DNA of 64,000 nucleotides from Cladophialophora immunda (taxonomy: Eukaryota > Ascomycota > Eurotiomycetes > Chaetothyriales > Herpotrichiellaceae): the NCBI RefSeq assembly GCF_000835495.1, contig NW_015622545.1:806001-870000 (forward strand), written 5' to 3'. The translations under genes were made by a program, and so were the position numbers. The notes beneath the pieces were generated by a model. It was not told where the DNA came from, made no database searches, and saw nothing but the letters and a program-made list of their open reading frames with translations. Positions 53,843-64,000 of this stretch are shown piece by piece. The number at the start of each line of letters is the position of its first letter. The first letter of the stretch is position 1.

Positions 53843-54228
53843 ATGGTTGAAGAGCAAGCCCGAAACGTCTTCCTCAACAGCTTTCAGCGACAGCTACGGG
53901 GCTGTGTCTGTGGCCCGCGCAGCTGATGCATGGTTCCCACCTCTGTCACCACGCCTTCTGCATCAACCCTCTCCACATTCTCTGGGCACTCGATCTCAGG
54001 GTGCCGCATCAGCATCGAGCGGTGGGTGCTGAGCTCGATCTTGCCGGGGTCCAATTGCTGGCGCAGGTCGGTGGCTTCGTCGAACAACTCAACGCCGGCA
54101 CCAGCGGCACCGCGAGCATCCACTACTTTCATCAACCCAGCACCCAAAGCCGCAGAAGCTACAATCCCTTCAGCTCGGCTGCCGACGCGGTCGATGCCAG
54201 GGACGCCATCCAGTGACACGTGCTGCTC
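53843..54228 (+). pseudogene. Likely broken 5' part of the coiled-coil gene
   Basis: Frames change along this stretch. TSSSTAFSDSYGAVSVARAA to about 54020 lies in one register. AELDLAGVQLLAQVGGFVEQ and SYNPFSSAADAVDARDAIQ lie in the next, which is the register of the gene downstream but is separated from it by a TGA at 54214. One frameshift and one CGA-to-TGA type change would explain the present state. An intron instead of the frameshift is possible, but I find no clean pair of sites. Confidence 0.4.
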
Positions 54229-54930
54229 ATGGCCAGACGGGCGGGGGAGCTGGCTAAGGACTGCGCCAGGTTGGCCAACGTGGCCACAGATCTTGAGCGT
54301 GCCGTCCAACAACTGGAAGAAGGCAGGGCGAGGCTGGTGACCGACCAGATGAGCGTCCTTCTGGCGAAGTACCGAGCCTACTCCCACTCCTTGCGGCCCT
54401 TGCGATGGCTCTTTGACGGGGACACCTTCGACAAGGCCCTCAACCGCGACCGTATCAGCATCCTCAACACCCGAGTCCGAGAAATCTACACCTTCATCCG
54501 CGCGTACCTAGCCCAGCAGGACCGTGACCACCTCCTGAGAGACCTGGAGGGGACGCTCCGTGGCCAGCCGGACGCCTACACACAAGTGCACCATCGGCAC
54601 GAGCAGCTTCGCAGACGCGGACTCGAGCTCGATAGGTACTTGAACCTGATAGAGGAGAACCGCGTCGCCGAAGCAGCCCGAATCCAAGCGCTCTGGCGTC
54701 CGCTTCCGACCGACAGCAGCTCGTCGTGCCATTCCAAGACATCTGAGATGGTGCGGCGGCGCCAAGGTCCATCTCCTCCTCGTCCATCGGGTGAGAGCCA
54801 TGCAAACACCTCGAATTTTGCCAGGCCTCTCTCCTTCTCGCCGCCTCCTCCAAGAAGGTGCTCCCTTCATAAGATCACGAGGAGTTTGGTGGCAAAAATC
54901 GTTTCTGTGGCGGCGGGAGGGTGGCCTTGA
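54229..54930 (+). CDS. Coiled-coil protein, 233 aa as annotated
   Basis: From ATG 54229 to the stop at 54930 the frame has clear protein character. Residues about 1-40 (RRAGELAKDCARLANVATDL and AVQQLEEGRARL) and about 95-150 (HHRHEQLRRRGLELDRYL) have heptad-like spacing of Leu/Ala with many charges, typical of coiled coils. Between them lies RPLRWLFDGDTFDKALNRD and REIYTFIRAYLAQQD. The C-terminal 70 residues are Ser/Pro/Arg-rich and probably disordered. Third positions are G/C-biased. No catalytic motif or known domain is recognised. The same frame continues upstream past a TGA, so this may be the 3' part of a longer gene. A structural or regulatory role is only a guess. Confidence 0.55.
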   Translation: MARRAGELAKDCARLANVATDLERAVQQLEEGRARLVTDQMSVLLAKYRAYSHSLRPLRWLFDGDTFDKALNRDRISILNTRVREIYTFIRAYLAQQDRDHLLRDLEGTLRGQPDAYTQVHHRHEQLRRRGLELDRYLNLIEENRVAEAARIQALWRPLPTDSSSSCHSKTSEMVRRRQGPSPPRPSGESHANTSNFARPLSFSPPPPRRCSLHKITRSLVAKIVSVAAGGWP

Positions 54931-58070
<3,140 letters not shown>

Positions 58071-60699
58071 TGCCTGGCTCCTTTGACTCTGGCTACGGGG
58101 CTCGCCAGATCCGACAACTCTTGCAGCTGGAGTGCACCTCGCGCCGAACCTAAGCTTGAGCCCACTCACCCTGCGATCTTCAGCTCCCTTCAAGCGAAGA
58201 AACCGCGATTCGCTCAACATTGTCGAAAACCTCTCGAAGCAAGGTAGACGAAGTCAATCCTCTCTCGCGAGTGCGTTCTTCCTCAATGCAAGTCGACGCC
58301 CGCGAGATCCGCTATGGCCTCACCATCGCTGATATCAGGACGCTGCATGCAGAGCAACCCCCGTTGCCAGTTCCCGAATTCTATAACAATACTTCCAAAT
58401 ACATCAACGGCTTCAACAGCTGCAAACACGACGAGGACCATGACAAATGGTCCAGGGGTCTGGGACAATCTCAACTCCTAGGATATACCTCGGGCATACA
58501 CCGCCTCGAATATGTGCCTCAACTCACTCGAGTGCACTCACCTGTCTTGAACTACAGGCTTACGGTTGAACGGTGAGAAGGACGATCTTCTTGCGGTTCA
58601 ACACCATCATGATGGACTGTCGAGAGATGGGATGGACAATCCTCGGGCGTCAAACCCCTCACGTCCTTCAAATCATGCCCATCAGACGACGCCAGCTCCA
58701 AGTTCACGGCTCAGGCGGACGGCGGGGTTGTTTTGATGCTGCAACAAGGAAAAGGAATGCAGTTGACAGGAGGAGAACAAGAGAAAACATCTTCCAAAGG
58801 AAAGACACGGGAAAAAAGACAAAAAAACCAAAAAGAAAAACAGAAAAGGAAGCTAGCAACAACTTGCTGGCAAAGAAGATGAAGAGGATTCTCGCCCCCT
58901 CGACCGGAAACCTTCCGGATCTTCTCACACATCAGGCTGGTCATTTACCCAGGCGTTGCAAAGGGCAACCACGACAAAATACTGGACCACTGCAGCAGCC
59001 GCTTCGTGAACGAGAGCTGCTTCATGGTGATATTCAAAATTGTGACCACCCTGGCCGCCTGGATATGGCGGAGGCCCAGTCCGGGCACGTTTTTCCGTTT
59101 TGCTTTGCTTGGGTCCCGAAATCCAGGCAACATTGTGTGTTCTGTGTGGCCTCTTCACCCAAGAGCGCACACTGGCCTCGTCTTCGGTGATGTCAGTAGT
59201 TAAGCGGGAAGATGGTGCAACATCTATCTAATCCTCCGCGTCGGGGGGGGGGGGGGGGCACTCCTCCACCTTTGGAAGACACCGTATTCTTTCACCGTTG
59301 CACCTCTCCGAAGGCCGATGAGGCCGTCAGGGGCCAGTCTACGACCCCTACGGATCGTTCCCCCTCCATGGAGTTCGACAAGCCTCTCCCGGACAACACT
59401 CAGACGGCCCCGTCGTTCCGGTCTGGACGAATTATACAGAACCTCTGTAGCTCTGATTGCCAGTCTCCAAGTCGTCTCTTGGAGGATTGGATGGAGGATT
59501 TACGTTCTGGGAGACTTGACAGTCGTTCCAGAAATCGAACGGGACCGCCGCCGCGTCCGACCATCACCAACCACTTCCAAGCCATAGCGCCTGGTAGGAA
59601 GTTGAACGCGGACACAATACAGAAAACCGAAGGGGAAAAAAGGATAAAAACTTGAAGAAGAGAATAGAGACCCAGAAGAGTACGGGATGAGGAATTGGCG
59701 GAATACGGCACGGGGAAGAGATCGGATCTTTGGGAGGGAGGAGGTATCGAATACCTTCATCCCCCAGCTGTCGAGGTCGGGTCGGAGACGCTGATGTTAT
59801 GCTTCCTTTATTTCCAGAAGGTCCCGCGGCAGTTTCGGAACAGAGTCCAGGACGGAACGGATCCCAGCCATGGAAGAGACCAAAAACATGGCTCGCAGCC
59901 GTTCCGCGTGCTCCCCCAACCAGTTACATTCCTACAGGACGAGCCGCTACAGGAGTTTCATCAGGTGCAAGAGCTACTGTAGGAGGTTCAAACAGTCTCG
60001 AGCCCATACTTCAGGTTCAAACAGTTCGTGGGTCTGATGAGCCTGAGCGCTTTGCGGCCCAGAAACCTCTGGGAGAATATAACTATAGTTCTGGGGAGAG
60101 GCCACGGTAGTTCACCATCGAATCAGAGCTGCGTTTTCCACTCGGTGTACATTTCCCCTGCCACTTTGCCCCGTGTGTGAACTCCGGTGTTGTGCACTCC
60201 GACACTATTTACCCCGTTCTTGTTTGCCCCGACATTGTGTGTGCCCCGGATGCGAACTCTGACTGTGTGAACTGAGGTTGTTTGAACTTGGCCCAAAGAC
60301 AAGGACGGGTGTCAAACGGTCGCATGGACAAAGAAAAGCATGGGTTGGAGGGGATGCTGGATGAAAATGGCGTCATTGAGGGAGTGGTAGTGAGTGCAGT
60401 CAGTTGGAAATTCTGGAAGTTGTTCTCTGGCCTGCGCAGTGCTGGGTGCTGGATGCCAGGAAAAAGCTGAAGTTCCGGGAATGCCTGTGTGTCTGGGTGC
60501 CTGAGTGCTGGGTGCTGGGAGAAAGTTTCAAGTTCTGCGAGTGCCTGCGAGTGCCCAAAGTTGCCCTCTGGACTGACTGACTGACCTACCCTCTGCCCTC
60601 TGCCCTCTGGTCTGCGCTGGACTGCCTTCGCCCTTGGACACTTTGGTCTTTGGCAAAAGGTTCAACCAAGGCTTCAAACTCAATTGCACTCGGTATGTT
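58071..60699. other. No gene seen
   Basis: Open frames lack motifs. A 16-G run lies at 59243-59258. The segment 60240-60290 carries GTGTGAACTGAGGTTG-type pieces of the composite repeat, and 60460-60620 has CTGGGTGCTGG and CCCTCTG simple repeats. Confidence 0.45.
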
Positions 60700-60795
60700 G
60701 ATTGCGTGCTTGCGTGCTTGTCGAAGTTGAATTCCACAGGCGTGAGCGCGGGCGTGGCCACTCCCCTTGAACTTTCACACTTGGGCCCGTTTACA
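60700..60795 (+). repeat. Copy of the GAATTCCGTGGGC-type dispersed repeat
   Basis: GCGTGCTTGCGTGCTTGTCG, AAGTTGAATTCCACAGGCGT and GGCCACTCCCCTTGAACTTT then CACTTGGGCCCGTTTACACC, alignable to 13733-13815 and 49705-49800. Confidence 0.8.
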
Positions 60796-61304
60796 CCCAC
60801 CCGCAGCGCATGTACACTGGCTTCAAACCCCTTGCGAATCTCCAAACCTCCAATCGTGCATACTTGCACCCTTGCTGTAAACCCACGGCTTTTCTTCAAG
60901 TGTCGATCCAAACCCGCTTTTCTTCACCTTTGGATCCCCAAACCGTTTTTCTTGCTCTTGGGGTTTTGTTTTGACCACTTTTGGTCTTTGGGGAAAAGTC
61001 CAAACCAACAAAGTTCAAACAAATCTGCTTTTTTAGCAAAGGGACATTCATTCGTGTGGCATTTATTGTCACCTTCCACAAGGTGGTGGAGATATGCGTG
61101 CGCCTTCGTTCAAGGCGTTCTTCCCAATCATCCGTCGTAGTCATTGAATCGCAATTGTAACGTCTTGTCTGTGAACGAGAGAGAGCTGCTCCCAACAACC
61201 CGGTATTGTATCGTCCTGCGCAACAGAGCAGCTTCTCAGCCCCGTTTGATTCATGTGTCGTGGCATCATCCCATGACTCAGTTGGATGTTGTTGACGGTA
61301 GATC

Positions 61305-61700
61305 TCAATAGCCCTGGTCTGGGTTCTTGTTCTTGTCAGAGCGGCAGTCGTCAACAAATCGCTTCCGTAGCCTTTTGATGTTCGTTTCATGGTTCTCCCA
61401 TGAGCGAGTGACCAGGTCACCCCTTCGTTTGTGACGGTGATTGTTGCTTTCGGTAGTCGTTTTGAGGCTCCCTGCAGTTTCGAATCCCAAATGGCTTCGA
61501 TCCCCCATTCTAGCTCCTCAGAGTCGCCACGTTTAACAAATTCCGCTTGCGATGGTGGCCGATATTGCCCAGGAAGGGGGTTTGTTGCAGCATGGTGGAG
61601 GAGAGAGATGTGTGTGTGGAAGACGTCGTGAATCCGCATCGTATCTGTCGAGTCGAGCCTGAGGAGCGCTTCTCATATTCCGCCTGAGACACCATCATTT
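61305..61700 (-). pseudogene. Ty3/gypsy integrase C-terminus / chromodomain remnant
   Basis: On the minus strand LRLDSTDTMRIHDVFHTHIS and LLHHAATNPLPGQYRPPSQ are followed by ELEWGIEAIWDSKL. Gypsy polyproteins end with HPVFHVSLL.PA..DPLPGQ..PPPPP......EWEVE.ILDSR, the link from integrase to chromodomain. Downstream, WENHETNIKRLRKRFVDD in a shifted frame resembles the eroded TWEP...L.NA...... helix of the chromodomain. The integrase core, reverse transcriptase and LTRs are not recognised. This is a short 3' fragment. Confidence 0.65.
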
Positions 61701-61715
61701 TAGAAACGAAGCTTG

Positions 61716-62207
61716 TCATGAATCTTCTCCGTCTTGCCGGCGAATGAATGAATGAATGCGCCGCCGCCGCTTTTTGCAATTCGAGACGATCTTGGCTCGT
61801 GTGTGTGCGCGGCTCTGGTTTTCTGGTGAAACTCGACGTCCAGGATCAAACGGAGGCGTAAGATCGCCCGCTGCCTTCGAAGCCGCTGTCCCCGTCTGTC
61901 CTAAGCGAAGAACAACAATACGATGTCGAACCGGGTCGGTTTGAAGAGTGGTTCGGAGGATATGTCTTTGGGAGAAGGGAATGAAATGCTTCAAGTCTTG
62001 ACGTTGTGGATTGGTGGGGTCCTCCTCCAGCTCAAAGACGACCGGCGCCTCCACGTCCTCTGTTGCAGGAAGAAACAATGCTCCAAAAGGGTCGGCAGCG
62101 CCAGGGCATTTTGTGAAAGTCAGGAAACCCGGAGTGCAAGCGCAGTCGAGAACAGCAGCACAATGGCGAAATTTGAAGAGGTGGTGAAGGACGGCATTCC
62201 AATCCAC
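61716..62207 (-). other. Coding-like open frame, family unknown
   Basis: The minus-strand frame is open for 163 codons. It starts with GTG, so no true start is shown. A middle part with convincing composition reads GAADPFGALFLPATEDVEAP, then VVFELEEDPTNPQRQDLKHF. It may be an internal exon. No domain is recognised. Confidence 0.3.
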
Positions 62208-63018
62208 CTCGTTATGTCTTGTCTACCACCGCCATGGTTGACTGCTCTGCGTAGTTTCGAGCAGATCCAGCACTTCAAGAAACATCCCTTAGCCACGAAA
62301 CTGTGAGATGTCGGAGTTGGGAGGTTCCATTTGCTGAGCTCAATGACTTGGGCGTGCCGCCAATGTCATATTTCCAGACGAGATCTCCCGAACGCGGACT
62401 TGAACTTGTTGAGCGCGGCGCCGAACGACTCGTCCTGGAACGAGGCGTCGTGCCGGGCCCGGCGAAGCAGGCTCAGCATTTCCAGTTGGCTGCCAATGCG
62501 GGTTGGAACTGTTGCTTTGACCTGAGGCATGTCTGGGGAAGAATCAGAATCCAAGTAACCCCTCCTCGAGAGGCGTTCCCATCATGAACGAGACTCTGAG
62601 CGAGTGCATTCCACCCCGAAGCACATAACGGCGAGCACTGATCTTGCAACCCGTTCGACAGGACAAACAACAAAAATGTCGTCCCCAGCTTCGTTCGTTG
62701 CAGGCCCGCGAACGCCGCCCTTGCTGGAGGAAACGCTGGAAGAACTCATGCATCGAGGAACTCGTCGAGCCCACCTGGATGATGCGCTAGCCATAGCTTA
62801 TGCCTTTCGTCGAGAAGCACACGCACCAGTTGGACCACCATTGAAGATGTGGCCACCTGAATCGACCCTCCGATTGCTGGCCAGACATTGCCGAAAACGA
62901 GCCCGACGCCGGCGAGCGACACGAGATTGAATTGTCGGCGACAACTCTTGATGCGGAGTCTCAAAACCACCACCACCACCCCAGCTCGGAGATTTGGTGC
63001 AGTGGCAAGATTTTTCTC
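62208..63018. other. No resolved gene
   Basis: A plus-strand ORF from ATG 62676 (MSSPASFVAGPRTPPLLEET, 84 codons, basic C terminus RKRARRRRATRD) overlaps minus-strand frames of similar length. I cannot decide between them. Confidence 0.3.
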
Positions 63019-63260
63019 TCATTCCTCCATCATGGGCTTTGGCAGCAGTGCACGCAGCACTCGCAACCAGACTCCGTTCCTGAAACCCGAGACGCTCAAC
63101 GCATGCATGCCTGGATGTGCGGCAATCAGATATCCATTGGACCGCAACTGTGTCGGAAACGCTTCGCCAATGAAGACAAAGAGCATCTCGGATCCCGTCC
63201 AGGCACGAGCCATAGAACCAGGCGTAGATGAAGGGGTGGGAAAAAGACCAGAGAAAATTT
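63019..63260 (-). pseudogene. Sugar-transporter-like (MFS) fragment
   Basis: A minus-strand frame reads LFVFIGEAFPTQLRSNG followed by YLIAAHPG. Sugar/H+ symporters carry the signature E(I/M)FPT..R.KG after a hydrophobic helix, and a neighbouring frame just upstream gives YAWFYGSCLDGIR, which fits the preceding helix. No other transporter motif remains. The call rests mainly on the EAFPTQLRSNG match. Confidence 0.4.
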
Positions 63261-63529
63261 GCTTGCGCTCTCTCAAACCCGCGCTCAAACCTGTCCAGAA
63301 GGCTCCCAATGCTCTCGTGTCTGGTTGGCTGTCTGTCCGTCTGTGCCTCTGGCTGTCCGTGGCAACTCCAACTGCGTAAGAGAGGAATCTGACTCCGTCC
63401 CCCGTGCGCTGCGTTGCGGAAATCCCAATCTTTCGCGTTTTGGTACGGGGACGGGGATAGGGACGGTGGCTGTTGGTTTGTTTTGCTTTTTTCCTCGCGC
63501 CCATGGCGTCGAATGTGTCAACTGCGCAG

Positions 63530-63615
63530 GGCTGGGAGTCGGGTTGCCGCCCCAGCCAGCAGCACCAACGTCATTTGCGCCGTTTGTCTTCCTGGCATCC
63601 AGCCATGCCTGCCTC
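63530..63615 (-). repeat. Coding-derived dispersed repeat copy
   Basis: GCTGGGAGTCGGGTTGCCGC then CACCAACGTCATTTGCGCC and TCTTCCTGGCATCCAG. The minus strand reads LDARKTNGANDVGAAGWGGN. Confidence 0.75.
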
Positions 63616-63831
63616 CCGCTTGACCCTGGGCATGATGTCCTCGGTGAGTTTGGCAATTTTAGCACTTGCTTCCTCGTTGGTCAGGTCCGTGTTCTCATCG
63701 ATCTTGACCACATCAGGGTTCAAAAAGTCGAATAAGGCAGAAGGCTTCCCAAGGTTGTTCTGAACACGAGGACCGGTGATCAGTAGTCGAGCTGGGCGCT
63801 GCGGACTCGCCAGTGTCGGCAACTGATGCAA
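63571..63831 (-). CDS. Possible terminal exon, family unknown
   Basis: The frame is open for 86 codons and reads well: GKPSALFDFLNPDVVKIDEN, then TDLTNEEASAKIAKLTEDIM. Its last 20 residues run into the dispersed repeat in a different register from the repeat's own conserved peptide. It lacks a proven start, and upstream exons could lie beyond about 63840 or outside the window. Alternatively the repeat truncated an older gene. Confidence 0.35.
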   Translation of the reverse strand: MHQLPTLASPQRPARLLITGPRVQNNLGKPSALFDFLNPDVVKIDENTDLTNEEASAKIAKLTEDIMPRVKREAGMAGCQEDKRRK

Positions 63832-64000
63832 TCACAAGTCTGGAGCAGAGTCCACGTCTCTGAATCAGGGACGCCTTTACCAGGCAGATCTAGCAGCACT
63901 TTGGCGCCACCCCAAGCTGACTCAACTCATTCGCACACCAGTGTCTCATTCAAGTCTGCTCCAGCCAAACACGGTTGCCGCCTGCATCTTTCCTGGTAGA

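Overview
This window looks like a gene-poor, repeat-rich stretch of a filamentous fungus, most likely an ascomycete of the Pezizomycotina. The evidence is: short spliceosomal introns of 58-73 bases with GT...AG ends; TATA boxes followed by pyrimidine-rich leaders; an F-box gene with strongly GC-biased third codon positions; remnants of a Tad-type LINE, a Ty3/gypsy element and a Tc1/mariner element; and nonsense mutations in the transposase that fit repeat-induced point mutation (RIP, mostly CpA to TpA). I cannot name the species. A run of exactly 100 N (6713-6812) shows this is a draft scaffold.

Only a few loci look intact. Three are related single-domain proteins that I read as PD-(D/E)XK-nuclease-like: A at 10520-11547 (+), B at 16547-17651 (-) and C at 29380-30735 (-). 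A and B are convergent, share an almost identical 3' flank (an inverted repeat) and enclose an F-box protein gene (14261-15730, +). A small charged protein gene at 33198-33728 (-) belongs to a family with at least two more copies in the window (45644-45922, and a fragment near 31100-31295). Weaker spliced or partial candidates lie at 12316-12718, 22016-22615, 37083-37676 and 53843-54930.

Layout: 0-10 kb has no intact gene, decayed membrane-protein sequence on the minus strand, GC-rich tandem repeats and a long hairpin. 10-18 kb is the A / F-box / B locus. 18-25.7 kb is a patchwork of dispersed repeats with a spliced ORF and transporter remnants. 25.7-27.1 kb is a complete but inactivated Tc1/mariner element. 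27.6-28.6 kb is a degenerate minisatellite. 29-36 kb holds nuclease-like gene C and the small-protein family. 37-45 kb holds a lysine-rich broken gene, a decayed LINE and a SNF2-helicase fragment. 45-64 kb is mostly repeats with fragments of a zinc-knuckle protein, CHD1, gypsy and a sugar transporter.

The dominant process appears to be duplication, scrambling and mutation of gene fragments, with a few lineage-specific small families kept open. Function calls for fragments rest on motifs I recognise by eye. No database search was possible.
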